Shown: piece after piece, positions 55,793-64,000 of the stretch
How the letters are laid out: every line of letters begins with the position of its first letter
How positions within the stretch are numbered: position 1 is the stretch's first letter
NCBI GenBank assembly: GCA_963726105.1
Contig: CAVSBJ010000003.1
Coordinates: forward strand, 1 to 64,000
Length of the DNA stretch: 64,000 nt
Direction: 5' to 3'
Source of the DNA: Roseiarcus sp963726105
Lineage (GTDB): Bacteria > Pseudomonadota > Alphaproteobacteria > Rhizobiales > Beijerinckiaceae
Position numbers and translations under genes: made by a program
The notes under the pieces: generated by a model
Seen by the model: only the letters and a program-made list of their open reading frames with translations
What the model was told of the DNA's origin: nothing
Databases searched by the model: none

Positions 55793-57892
55793 TCAACCGG
55801 CCTCGATCAGCCGTGCGGCCTCGTCGCGCTCGAACAGGTAGAGCATGAGCCGCAGGCCGCGGCCCTTCTCGTCCGCGAGCCGCTCATCGCGTCTGAGCGC
55901 GGCCTCCGCCTCCGCCCGCGCGCGCGCCAGAAGGCCGCTGTGGATGTCGAGCCGGGCGAAGCGAAAGCCGGGCGCGCCGGCCTGCCGGGCCCCGAGCACG
56001 TCGCCCTCGCCGCGCAGCTTCAAATCCTCCTCGGCGATGCGGAAACCGTCCTCGGTCTCGCGCAAGATTTCCAGCCGCGCGCGCGCCGCTTCGCTCAGCG
56101 GTCCCTTGTAGAGCAGCAGACAAGCCGAACGGCTCGTTCCGCGACCAACGCGCCCGCGCAACTGGTGCAATTGTGCGAGCCCGAAGCGTTCGGCGTGCTC
56201 GATGATCATGATTGTCGCATCCGGGACGTCGACGCCGACCTCGACCACCGTGGTCGCAACCAGGACGGTCGTCGTCCCGCGCTGGAAGCGCTCCATCGCC
56301 GCGTCCCGGTCTGCGCCGGCCATCTTGCCGTGCGCGAGGCCAACGGCGTCGCCGAAGATGGCGCTCAGCGCTTCAGCGCGCTCTTCGGCCGCGGCGACGT
56401 CCAGCGTCTCGCTCTCGTCGACCAACGGACAAATCCAGTAGGCGCGCGCGCCTGCGGCCAGGGCCTGCGAGAGGCGCGCCACCACCTCGTCGAGCCGTTC
56501 GATCGGCAAGATGCGCGTGTCGATCGGCTGGCGCCCCGGCGGCTTCTCGCGCAAAGCCGAGACGTCCATGTCGCCGAAATAGGCGAGCACGAGCGAACGC
56601 GGGATCGGCGTCGCGGTCATCACGAGAAGGTCGACGGCCTCGCCCTTGGAGGCGAGGGCGAGACGCTGGCGAACGCCAAACCGATGCTGTTCGTCGACCA
56701 CCGCAAGGCCGAGATCGGCGAAGGCGACGCTCTCCTGAAACAGCGCATGCGTGCCGACTGCGATATCGATCGTTCCTTCCGCCAATGCGGCGAGAGAGGC
56801 GCGTCGGGCGGCCGCCTTGTCGCGACCGGTCAAGAGCGCGATGCGCAGGCCGACGTCGGCGGCCAATGGGGCCATGCGCTCGTAGTGCTGGCGGGCCAGA
56901 ATCTCGGTCGGCGCCATCATCGCCGCCTGCCGGCCCGCTTCGACCACCTCCGCCATCGCCAGGAGCGCAACGACGGTCTTGCCCGATCCGACGTCACCCT
57001 GCAGGAGCCGCAGCATGCGCTTTTCGGCTCTGAGATCGGCGCGGATGTCGTCGACCGCCTGCTGCTGCGCGCGCGTCAGCGAAAAGGGCAGGGCGGCCTC
57101 AAGGCGCCGCGCCAACGCGCCCTCGGACCGGTGCGCCCGGCCGGGAATGGCGCGCATGCGCCCCCGCACCAGCAGCAGCGCGAGCTGGTTGGCGAACAGC
57201 TCATCATAGGCGAGCCGCGTCGCCGACAGACCCGCCGGGTCGATATCCGCCGGCGCCTCGGGACGGTGCATCGCGTTGAGCGCTTGCGCGACGCTCGGCA
57301 GTTTCAGATCGCTCAGGGTCTTTTCGTTCACCCATTCCGGCAGTGGCGGCAGGCGCTTGAGCGCGCCTTCCGCGGCGCGGGCGACTGTGCGCTGATAGAG
57401 GCCATCGGTCAGTCCATAGACCGGCTCGACCGCAGGCAGTCGATCGAGTTCCTCCGCGGTCATGACGCGATCGGGATGAACCATCTGGCGGCGGCCGTCC
57501 CAGAGCTCGAGCTTGCCGGAAATCCAGCGCGTGGCCCCGACCGGCAGCCGTGACCGCACCCATTCATGATTGGCGAGGAAAAAGACGAGCTCGACGTCGC
57601 CCGTATCGTCCTCGACCAGCACCTTGAAGGGCGCCCGGGAGCGTGAGTTTGGCGGCCCGTGGTGCTCGGTCACCCTGGCTTCGATGGTGACGATGGTGCC
57701 CGGAATTGCGTCGCGGATCTTGGGGCGCGCGCGCCGGTCGACGGTCGCCTGCGGCAGGTGGAAGAGGACGTCGAGGACCCGCGCGCCCTGCGGCTTGCCG
57801 AGGAGCCGGTCGAAGAGCTTCGCGTTTTTTGGCCCGATCCCTGGCAGGGCGTCGGCAGGCGCGAACAGGGGATCGAGAGCCGAGGGGCGCAT
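55793..57892 (-). CDS. recG: ATP-dependent DNA helicase RecG
   Basis: 699 residues from ATG 57892. The N-terminal wedge (OB) domain is followed by helicase motifs: LLQGDVGSGKTVVALLAM (I), APTEILARQHYE (Ia), VVDEQHRFGVRQR (II), MTATPIPRSL (III), and HQLRGRVGRG (VI). RecG remodels stalled forks and Holliday junctions. It stands alone, upstream of nothing obviously related. Confidence 0.97.
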   Translation of the reverse strand: MRPSALDPLFAPADALPGIGPKNAKLFDRLLGKPQGARVLDVLFHLPQATVDRRARPKIRDAIPGTIVTIEARVTEHHGPPNSRSRAPFKVLVEDDTGDVELVFFLANHEWVRSRLPVGATRWISGKLELWDGRRQMVHPDRVMTAEELDRLPAVEPVYGLTDGLYQRTVARAAEGALKRLPPLPEWVNEKTLSDLKLPSVAQALNAMHRPEAPADIDPAGLSATRLAYDELFANQLALLLVRGRMRAIPGRAHRSEGALARRLEAALPFSLTRAQQQAVDDIRADLRAEKRMLRLLQGDVGSGKTVVALLAMAEVVEAGRQAAMMAPTEILARQHYERMAPLAADVGLRIALLTGRDKAAARRASLAALAEGTIDIAVGTHALFQESVAFADLGLAVVDEQHRFGVRQRLALASKGEAVDLLVMTATPIPRSLVLAYFGDMDVSALREKPPGRQPIDTRILPIERLDEVVARLSQALAAGARAYWICPLVDESETLDVAAAEERAEALSAIFGDAVGLAHGKMAGADRDAAMERFQRGTTTVLVATTVVEVGVDVPDATIMIIEHAERFGLAQLHQLRGRVGRGTSRSACLLLYKGPLSEAARARLEILRETEDGFRIAEEDLKLRGEGDVLGARQAGAPGFRFARLDIHSGLLARARAEAEAALRRDERLADEKGRGLRLMLYLFERDEAARLIEAG

Positions 57893-57940
57893 CACGCGCC
57901 CTTAGCCGTGCCCGATCGTCCCGGCAAGCCGGATAAGCCT

Positions 57941-58885
57941 TCAGCCCTCGAGAACGAGAAACCCCGCGCGTGGGAAATGGACCACAATCTCCCCGACGCG
58001 TTCGTCCACGCGGCGTATAGCGATGTGCTGCGCCGAAAGAGAAACGATCTCTCCGCCAACCTCATCCTTCCCGTAATCGTCGGGCACGACGCGCACCGTG
58101 TCACCCACTTTCCGTCCGTTCGGATCGTCGAGATCGTTCTCGGCGATCGTTTCGGGGCCCGCCTTTGCCGCGACGCCAAGGGCTTCGCCGGCGGATATTT
58201 CTTCGCGGATCCCGTGTCCGATCGCTCGCACGCGGTTCTCCCATTCGGCGACCTGGGTGAGGACGGCGAGGATTTTGTCGATTCCGGCGATCGCCCGATC
58301 CCCCTCCGCCGTGAGGTTTGAGCGCACGTACCAGATATTCATGTAGGCGCTGACATCGGCAAGGCTGAACTCTCCAAAGAGCCACTTCCGCCCGTCGCTG
58401 AGTTGCGCCTCGATCCAGCCGAGCTGGGCGCGCATCTGATCGCGCATCTGCGGAATCGCCGCCCGCATCTTGTCGAGATCGAACTTAGCCCCGCGCATCT
58501 TGCTGCGATCCTCGACGAAGTCTTCGGGAACTTTGGGACCGAGCGTGCCAAACACGAGCGTGACGGCGTTCTGAAACAACGTGCGGTCGGTCCACGAGCT
58601 TATCGCCCAGGGCGCCCCAGCTGCGCCCGGCGGAAACAGGGTCGGAGACGGAAACCGGCGTTCGATTTCGCGGATGATGATCTGGGTGTCGCAGAACACG
58701 TCGGCGCCGATTTGCATCACCGGCGTCCGGCGGTAGCCGCCGGTCAGCGGCATCAAATCGGGCTTCGGCATGATCTGCGGAATCCGCACGCTTTTCCAGG
58801 AGAGCCCCTTGTGGCCGAAGACCACGCGGATTTTCTCGGAGAATGGGGACCGGTCGAAATGATGGAGAATGATTGGATGAGCCAT
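57941..58885 (-). CDS. Glutathione S-transferase-fold protein with C-terminal extension
   Basis: 314 residues from ATG 58885. A thioredoxin-like domain (HHFDRSPFSEKIRVVFGHKG, then TPVMQIGADVFCDTQIIIREIE) is followed by an all-helical GST domain (LFGEFSLADVSAYMNIWYVRS). The last 75 residues (from about 240) add a beta-rich segment containing GDTVRVVPDDYGKDEVGGEI and HIAIRRVDERVGEIVVHFPR, which is not part of classical GSTs. The function is unknown; no Cys replaces the active-site Ser. Confidence 0.85.
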   Translation of the reverse strand: MAHPIILHHFDRSPFSEKIRVVFGHKGLSWKSVRIPQIMPKPDLMPLTGGYRRTPVMQIGADVFCDTQIIIREIERRFPSPTLFPPGAAGAPWAISSWTDRTLFQNAVTLVFGTLGPKVPEDFVEDRSKMRGAKFDLDKMRAAIPQMRDQMRAQLGWIEAQLSDGRKWLFGEFSLADVSAYMNIWYVRSNLTAEGDRAIAGIDKILAVLTQVAEWENRVRAIGHGIREEISAGEALGVAAKAGPETIAENDLDDPNGRKVGDTVRVVPDDYGKDEVGGEIVSLSAQHIAIRRVDERVGEIVVHFPRAGFLVLEG

Positions 58886-59147
58886 GATGTGATCCGAGCC
58901 CGACGCCTGAACGATCGAAAGCGTAGGCGGCGCTTGGCCTTCAGTCCAACTCACCTTCCATTTCGCACGGCGCCCATCATCGCGACGTCGCCGCCGCCCG
59001 ACCGACCGAAGAGGCACGAATACGCTCTTAACCGCGAGTCAACGTTAGTAAAGTTGCTCGTCTTTCGTAACGTTTGTTTTTCCGACTGGGGCCTTTTTCC
59101 GCCGCCACTTGATGCTCTGACGCTCCGACCTGCGCCGCCGAAGACCC

Positions 59148-60080
59148 CTACTTTCTGAGGACAGTCTGGGGCGACATTCCAAATGTCCGCTTGAAGCTTC
59201 GGCTGAAATGGCCAAGATCACTGAAGCCGTAGGCAAAAGCCGCGTCCGTGACCGAACGAACCTCGCCCTGCGTAAGAGCTGCCCGGCTCGCTTCAAGCCG
59301 CTCCGACCACACCCAGCGCATGGGCGTTGCGCCGAGCGTGCTGAAGTGACGGTTGAGGCTTCGCACGGACATTGCGCCCGCAGCCGCGAGCGCTTCGGGC
59401 CGAAGTTCTGGGTCATCCAGATTTGCGCGCGCATACCGCATGACTCGCTCCAAAGGCCGAGAAGTTTGGACCTCGGGCAAGCCGTCTCGTTCGAGGTCGC
59501 AAATAGAAGCAAGAAGGTCGACGACGGCGTTCGACAGCCTCTTCGCTACCGACGGACCTGGCTCCCGAGAGAGCTCTATATTCAGACAGCGCGTCAGGAG
59601 CTCGCTCAAGATCGACGACAACGGATTGCTGCGATCGATCTTCAGCGCCAGAAACTCGGTTGGCCGGTCGAGCTTCGATTCGAGAAGTCGCCTCGGCACT
59701 TTCACCAGTTGAGTTCTTGCTTTCAACGCATAGTCGAATGTGGCGGCGGTGTCATAGATCACAAGATCGCCTGGACCGAGCCGAGCCGAACGGCCCAACT
59801 GAGTGAGCTCGCCTCCCCCTTGCTGTATGAGACTGACGATGAAGGCGTCCTGGCCGTCGCTTTGGATGTGGCGGGGGGTCCTCGACCAGAAATGCAAGGG
59901 CGCATCCAACTCGGCGACGACGAGAGGCCCCAACTCCCCGCTTGTCAGACTCCCTGAAAATTCGTCGTCCACGACTTCGGTCTGCGCCGACGCGGAAACG
60001 TACTTCTTGCAAACGACCTCTTGCCAGAATTCCAAACGCTCGGACGGTTTCTTATCGGCGGTCGTTAAACTCTGCTTCAC
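59148..60080 (-). CDS. AraC-family transcriptional regulator
   Basis: About 310 residues. The N-terminal half is an AraC-binding-like sensor (ERLEFWQEVVC, LGPGDLVIYDTAATFDYAL). The C-terminal double HTH contains LAAAGAMSVRSLNRHFSTLG, TDAAFAYGFSDLGHFSRSFK and GMSPQTVLRK. The start is uncertain: GTG 60080 is chosen, TTG 60143 is further upstream. It directly follows the amidase gene on the same strand and is a good candidate for its regulator, as in nitrile and amide catabolism clusters. Confidence 0.87.
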   Translation of the reverse strand: MKQSLTTADKKPSERLEFWQEVVCKKYVSASAQTEVVDDEFSGSLTSGELGPLVVAELDAPLHFWSRTPRHIQSDGQDAFIVSLIQQGGGELTQLGRSARLGPGDLVIYDTAATFDYALKARTQLVKVPRRLLESKLDRPTEFLALKIDRSNPLSSILSELLTRCLNIELSREPGPSVAKRLSNAVVDLLASICDLERDGLPEVQTSRPLERVMRYARANLDDPELRPEALAAAGAMSVRSLNRHFSTLGATPMRWVWSERLEASRAALTQGEVRSVTDAAFAYGFSDLGHFSRSFKRTFGMSPQTVLRK

Positions 60081-60252
60081 CCAGCCGCGCCTCAAGTCGT
60101 GCGACGTTCCAGACGGACGTGACGTCCGCGTGAGGGCAAGCAAACGCTATGCCACGACCCTGCGCAAGGGGGTGAGTGACGGAAGCTCCCACGGAGGCCA
60201 ATGCGGAGTGGCTACTGAGGCGCCGGCCCCCGTTCGCAACGCATCGAAGAGG

Positions 60253-61767
60253 TCAGAACTTCTTCCAGTCTCCGGCTCCCTCGAACGCGCTTGCGGCGGC
60301 GTAGATCGTCTCCTCATCGAAATGCTTGCCAATCAGCATGGCGCCGATCGGCAGTCCGTCGCCGAGCCCGCACGGGATGGTCATCGCTGGATGGCCTGTC
60401 ACGTCGAACGGCGCGGTGTTGCCAATCATCTCGAACGCGCGCTGGAGATAGAGGCCGAGCGGCGCGTCAGCGGGCGGCAGCGGAGTGGCTTTCACCGGAA
60501 GGGTGGGCATGAGCAAGAGGTCGTATGTGTCCAGCGCTTTGTCATATGACCCACGGACCTTGCGCGCCAAATTTTGCGCCTTCGCGTAAAAGCGCCCGCG
60601 ATAGTGGGTGAGAAAGAACTGGCCGACCATCATCGAAATCTTGAGGCTGTCGGACAGATCGTCGGCCATCTGGCGCCAGTTGGCATGGGCGTCGAGGAGA
60701 CTGACCGTGTAGAGGCCCTTCCAGTTGAAGCCCATTCCGTTACCGAGCATCATCTGCGCCTGCAGACCTTCGAGCGCGATTGGCGTCCATACCGCCGGGG
60801 CGATGAGATGCTCGGGTATGGAAACCTCTTCGACGCTCGCGCCCAGCGACTTGAAGCGCTTGGCCGCTTCTCGCACGCTTGCGTCCACGTCTTTTTCGCT
60901 GTTGGCGTGGCCGAAGCCTTCCTTGACCACGCCGATTTTGAGCCCTTTCGCGCCGCGCTTGGCCGCGGCTGAATAGTTTCCCACCTTCGGCGCATATTGG
61001 CGCGGGTCGAGGCCGTCCGGCCCCGCAAGAACTTCCAGCATCAGCGCGTTGTCGGCGACGGTCGCCGTAATCGGGCCGGTGTGGTCGATCGTGGATTCGA
61101 TCGGCATGACGCCGGTATAAGGCACGAGGCCATGGGTCGGCTTCATGCCGTAGACGCCGCAGAACGACGCGGGCATCCGGATCGAGCCGCCCTGGTCGCC
61201 GCCGATGGCGAGATCGACTTCGCCAGCCGCAACCAGCGCGCCGCTTCCTGAAGACGATCCGCCCGCGGAATAACCGCGTCTATGCGGGTTGTGCACGGGA
61301 CCGAGCGCGCCGGTGTGACTGCCGCCCGAGAGACAAAAGCATTCGCAATGCGCCTTGCCCTTGATCGTTGCGCCGGCGTCCAGGAGACGCGTGACGATCG
61401 TGGCGTCGATGTTGGGCACGTAGCCCTCGAGGGTCGAGGAGCCGTTCATCATCGGGACGCCGGCGACGCAGACGTTGTCCTTCACGGCGACCGTCTTGCC
61501 CTTGAGCTTGCCTTTCGGGGCGCCGTGAATATCGGTCTTTACGTACCAGGCGTTGAGCGGATTCTCCTCCGGGCTCGGCCGATATCCCGGCGTGCGCGGA
61601 TATTTGACGACCGGAATCTCGTCCGCCATCTGATCGACGATGTCGTAAGCGGCAAAGCTGCCGTCCATCAGCGAAAGGAACTCGCCGACGCGCTCCTTCG
61701 TCATGGTCATGCCGAGACTCTCGACGATGTCCGTCATCTGCTCGACTGTTGGGCGCTTTACGGTCAT
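60253..61767 (-). CDS. Amidase, AmdA (enantioselective aliphatic/aryl amidase) type
   Basis: 504 residues from ATG 61767, preceded by GGAGGAGG. The amidase-signature triad is Lys96 (TVAVKDNV), Ser171 (AGGSSSGSG) and Ser195 (GGDQGGSIRMPA). Phrases such as YDIVDQMADE, ENPLNAWYVKTDI, AGVPMMNGSSTLEGY and GLVPYTGVMPIESTIDHTGPI match the Rhodococcus-type amidases found with nitrile hydratases. It hydrolyses amides to acid and ammonia. No nitrile hydratase is visible. It lies just downstream of an ABC importer, arguing for amide uptake and hydrolysis as a nitrogen source. Confidence 0.9.
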   Translation of the reverse strand: MTVKRPTVEQMTDIVESLGMTMTKERVGEFLSLMDGSFAAYDIVDQMADEIPVVKYPRTPGYRPSPEENPLNAWYVKTDIHGAPKGKLKGKTVAVKDNVCVAGVPMMNGSSTLEGYVPNIDATIVTRLLDAGATIKGKAHCECFCLSGGSHTGALGPVHNPHRRGYSAGGSSSGSGALVAAGEVDLAIGGDQGGSIRMPASFCGVYGMKPTHGLVPYTGVMPIESTIDHTGPITATVADNALMLEVLAGPDGLDPRQYAPKVGNYSAAAKRGAKGLKIGVVKEGFGHANSEKDVDASVREAAKRFKSLGASVEEVSIPEHLIAPAVWTPIALEGLQAQMMLGNGMGFNWKGLYTVSLLDAHANWRQMADDLSDSLKISMMVGQFFLTHYRGRFYAKAQNLARKVRGSYDKALDTYDLLLMPTLPVKATPLPPADAPLGLYLQRAFEMIGNTAPFDVTGHPAMTIPCGLGDGLPIGAMLIGKHFDEETIYAAASAFEGAGDWKKF

Positions 61768-61841
61768 GAACGTCCTCCTCCTGTTCCAGGTCATACGAGG
61801 CCCGGGGATGGCTTTCGCCTGTCCTTGCGCATGTGCGCGAA

Positions 61842-62549
61842 TTAGTCGGTTACGCCGATGAATTCGTTGATGAGGCCATGCCCGTGCAGTTCGTCCGGCT
61901 TGGCCGAATGCACGATCGTTCCCTTCTGGATGATCAAGACTTGCTCGGAGAGCGCCGCGATGAAGTCGAGATTTTGCTCGACGAGAATCATCGTCAACCC
62001 GCCTTTCGAACGAAGGACGAGAAGCGTATCCACGATCTCGTCGATGATTGACGGCTGAATGCCTTCCGTCGGTTCGTCCAGTAAAACCAGCCTCGGACCG
62101 CCCACCAGGCAGCGGGCCATGGCAAGCAATTGCTGCTCGCCGCCCGACAGCGCTCCGCCGGGACGGTCGATCAACCGCTTGAGGCGAGGGAAAGTCTCCA
62201 GCACCGATTCAATCGCCGCGGCTTCATCCTTCGAACGCGCGACCGCACCCATCCGCAGATTGTCGCGCACGCTGAGGCCCGGAAAGATCTCACGCCCTTG
62301 CGGCACATAACCCATGCCGGATCGCGCCCGCCGGTAGGGCTCGGCCCGGGTGATGTCGACTCCTTCCAACGTCACGCGCCCTGCGGTTGCTGGAATGTAT
62401 CCCATCAGCGCTCGAAGCAGCGTGGTCTTGCCCATGCCGTTGTGGCCGAGGACGCCAACGAATTCGCCCGACTCGACGCTGAAGCTCACGCCGCTCAGGA
62501 TCGGGATGCGGCCATAGCCGGCAGCCAGTTCGCTGATCTCCAGCATCAT
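61842..62549 (-). CDS. ABC transporter ATP-binding protein, LivF/UrtE type
   Basis: 235 residues. Walker A GHNGMGKTT, signature LSGGEQQLLAMA, Walker B LVLLDEPTEG followed by IQPSIIDEI (a phrase typical of UrtE/FmdF), and H-loop region ILVEQNLDF. The start overlaps the upstream ATPase stop (ATGATG). With that ATPase and the permease it forms a high-affinity importer of the branched-chain amino acid/urea/amide class. Confidence 0.93.
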   Translation of the reverse strand: MMLEISELAAGYGRIPILSGVSFSVESGEFVGVLGHNGMGKTTLLRALMGYIPATAGRVTLEGVDITRAEPYRRARSGMGYVPQGREIFPGLSVRDNLRMGAVARSKDEAAAIESVLETFPRLKRLIDRPGGALSGGEQQLLAMARCLVGGPRLVLLDEPTEGIQPSIIDEIVDTLLVLRSKGGLTMILVEQNLDFIAALSEQVLIIQKGTIVHSAKPDELHGHGLINEFIGVTD

Positions 62550-63271
62550 GCCGCTGCCGCCTGCTTTCCGAGATAGATGTCGCGGACGATCGGGCTATGC
62601 ATGATGACCTCGACATCGTCCTCCATCAGGACGGTCCCCTGATTGAACACCGTCACCTTGTTGGCGATCATCCGAATGAACTGCATGTCATGCTCGACGA
62701 CGATGAGCGCCTTCGTTGTGTTGATATCACGAACAAGCTCGACAGTGCGCAGCACCTCCTGGTCCGTCATTCCGGCCGCTGGCTCGTCAAGCAGCACAAG
62801 ATCCGGATCCGTTGACAGCACCACGCCAAGTTCGACCCACTGGCGCTGTCCGTGCGCCAGTTGCCCGACGAGCCGGGAAGCGACGGCGGCGAGGCCAACG
62901 CGCTCGAGCATGGCGTCGACCGCCGCGCGCGCCCGAGCCCCGCGATGCATCCGCGAAGCGGCGAGCCAGAGATTCTCGCGCACGGTCAGGCCGTCAAACA
63001 CGCTCGGCACCTGGGTCTTGATGCCGACGCCTCTCCGCGCGATCTCGTGCGGCTCGGCGCCGGACACATCCTCGCCGCGCAGCCGCACGGTTCCCGACGT
63101 TGGTTTGAGCTGTCCTGTCAACATCTTGAAGAAAGTGCTCTTGCCCGCGCCGTTCGGACCGATCAGACAGCGCAGCTCTTGCTCACCGAGGGTGAAGTTG
63201 ACGTCCCGGACCGCGAGGACGCCGCCGAAGCGCATGCCTAACCCTCGGGTCTCGATCAGGGGGACGCTCAC
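62546..63271 (-). CDS. ABC transporter ATP-binding protein, LivG/UrtD type
   Basis: 241 residues from GTG 63271, overlapping the permease stop by four bases. LRCLIGPNGAGKSTFFKMLT is Walker A in a wording close to UrtD. The signature is replaced by LAHGQRQWVELGVVL, also a UrtD-like feature (LSHGQKQWLE-type). Walker B is DLVLLDEPAAGM and the H-loop VVEHDMQF. These points favour urea/amide uptake over branched-chain amino acids. Confidence 0.92.
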   Translation of the reverse strand: MSVPLIETRGLGMRFGGVLAVRDVNFTLGEQELRCLIGPNGAGKSTFFKMLTGQLKPTSGTVRLRGEDVSGAEPHEIARRGVGIKTQVPSVFDGLTVRENLWLAASRMHRGARARAAVDAMLERVGLAAVASRLVGQLAHGQRQWVELGVVLSTDPDLVLLDEPAAGMTDQEVLRTVELVRDINTTKALIVVEHDMQFIRMIANKVTVFNQGTVLMEDDVEVIMHSPIVRDIYLGKQAAAA

Positions 63272-64000
63272 CGCGATGCTTCTCCGCGCGGCCGGATGAG
63301 CAACGCGTCAAGACCGCCAATCGTCGGCACGAGACCTTTCGGCACGAGAAGCACGAAAGCGACTAAGATAGCGCCGAGGATCAGCGGCACATTGCCGAGC
63401 AGCGCTCCCCAGCCCGCGGTCCCGCTTGGCGCATTGGCCCCTAAGGCGGCGGTCAGCCACTGGATTCCAACGCATCCGAGGATCGGCCCAATCAACGTGC
63501 CGCGGCCGCCGACGATCACCCAGATGATGATCTGCGCCGACTGCGCCAAGCCGAAGATGGTCGGGCTTACGAAGTTGCCCCAGTTGGCGAACAGGCAACC
63601 CGCGTAACCCGCGAGCGCCGCGCCGATGGTGAAGGTCGCCAGTTTGTAGCCGCGGGGATCGTAGCCGAGGAGTTGCGCGCGCTGTTCATTTTCCCGAATG
63701 CCGACGATCGTGCGGCCGAACCGGCTCGCAAGGAGCGCCCGCAGGCCGAAATAAGTGAGAATGAGCGAGGCGGTCGAGAGGTAGAACATCCCCTCGAGAT
63801 CGATCTGCCAATCCTTGAAGAAGGGGACGTTCAGGGAGGGAATGCCCGGGATGCCGTTGAAGCCGCCAAGCCTGGCGGAGCCGATATGGAATTCGGGACC
63901 TGCGGTCGAGTTGATCGAATTGAACAGGATCAAGGTCACGGTCAGCGTGATGACGCCGAGGTAGACATCGCTGATGCGGCCATAAAATATAAAGTAGCCA
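63268..64000 (-). CDS. ABC transporter permease, LivM/UrtC type, 5' end outside window
   Basis: The frame runs off the right end of the window; 243 residues are visible. At least six hydrophobic segments appear, with the LivM/UrtC phrases FGRTIVGIRENEQRAQLLGYDP, YKLATFTIGAALAGYAGCLF, IWVIVGGRGTLIGPILG and a C-terminal LVPKGLVPTIGG. It is the inner-membrane channel for the two ATPases downstream. The remaining subunits (UrtB-like permease and binding protein) are presumably beyond 64000. Confidence 0.92.
   Translation of the reverse strand, partial: GYFIFYGRISDVYLGVITLTVTLILFNSINSTAGPEFHIGSARLGGFNGIPGIPSLNVPFFKDWQIDLEGMFYLSTASLILTYFGLRALLASRFGRTIVGIRENEQRAQLLGYDPRGYKLATFTIGAALAGYAGCLFANWGNFVSPTIFGLAQSAQIIIWVIVGGRGTLIGPILGCVGIQWLTAALGANAPSGTAGWGALLGNVPLILGAILVAFVLLVPKGLVPTIGGLDALLIRPRGEASR

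Noticed and set aside
55697..57553. Long open frame antisense to recG
   Set aside because: Low-complexity Arg-rich translation with no motifs; recG is intact on the other strand.

Overview
This is a GC-rich, gene-dense 64 kb stretch of chromosome, most consistent with an alphaproteobacterium of the order Hyphomicrobiales (Beijerinckiaceae/Methylocystaceae-like). Supporting points are an F1 ATP synthase operon atpHAGDC standing apart from the F0 genes, a rhizobial-type cytochrome c maturation order (ccmI-ccmE-ccmF), a katG/oxyR pair, frequent GTG and TTG starts, and a quinoprotein dehydrogenase cassette resembling those of methylotrophs. The taxonomic placement is inference. No phage, plasmid or CRISPR locus is visible. 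The only traces of mobile DNA are a decayed serine-recombinase remnant beside tRNA-Gln and short palindromic repeats.

Layout. 1-1751: the two membrane subunits of a TRAP transporter. 1795-2177: a frameshifted beta-propeller pseudogene. 2524-6658: a xoxF-xoxG-xoxJ-like periplasmic oxidation module (PQQ dehydrogenase with an Asp-x-Asp lanthanide-type site, cytochrome c, periplasmic binding protein), followed by an exported MetX-like alpha/beta hydrolase. 6684-10405: ccmI-ccmE-ccmF, where the expected ccmH is replaced by a short signal-peptide-like ORF. 10596-12723: a 3-hydroxyacyl-CoA dehydrogenase between two degraded genes, then a lipoprotein. 12925-16227: stand-alone homodimeric pyruvate dehydrogenase E1 (aceE), divergent from an Lrp-family regulator that lacks a standard start codon. 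16519-19745: ilvD followed by an orphan histidine kinase. 19952-23311: tRNA-Gly, a haloacid dehalogenase, a HbpS-like protein and lepA. 23509-26885: katG divergent from oxyR. 27130-32080: atpHAGDC, with a single-base frameshift near the 3' end of atpA. 32461-34854: a YjbR-family protein, a serine/threonine dehydratase, tRNA-Gln and the recombinase remnant. 34987-44486: an exported esterase, a DapA-like lyase, a RidA protein, an M24 peptidase, an MFS pump, rimO, a glutathionyl-hydroquinone reductase and two SDRs. 44489-48300: a fused indolepyruvate:ferredoxin oxidoreductase and a small unknown protein. 48656-52676: trehalose operon otsB-GH15-otsA. 52695-58885: an aldo/keto reductase, an SGNH hydrolase overlapping an OpgC-like acyltransferase, recG and a GST-fold protein. 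59148-64000: an AraC regulator, an AmdA-type amidase and a urea/amide-type ABC transporter (two ATPases and one permease cut by the window end).

How the genes may work together. The quinoprotein, cytochrome c and XoxJ-like protein form one periplasmic electron-transfer unit. The ccm genes next door would mature its c-type cytochrome. The amidase and ABC transporter look like a scavenging route for amide nitrogen. The trehalose operon combines synthesis (OtsA, OtsB) with a GH15 hydrolase that may break down trehalose or a related glucoside. The observations most worth checking are the atypical quinoprotein module, the atpA frameshift, the interrupted ccm operon, the CTG-start regulator and the recombinase remnant at tRNA-Gln.
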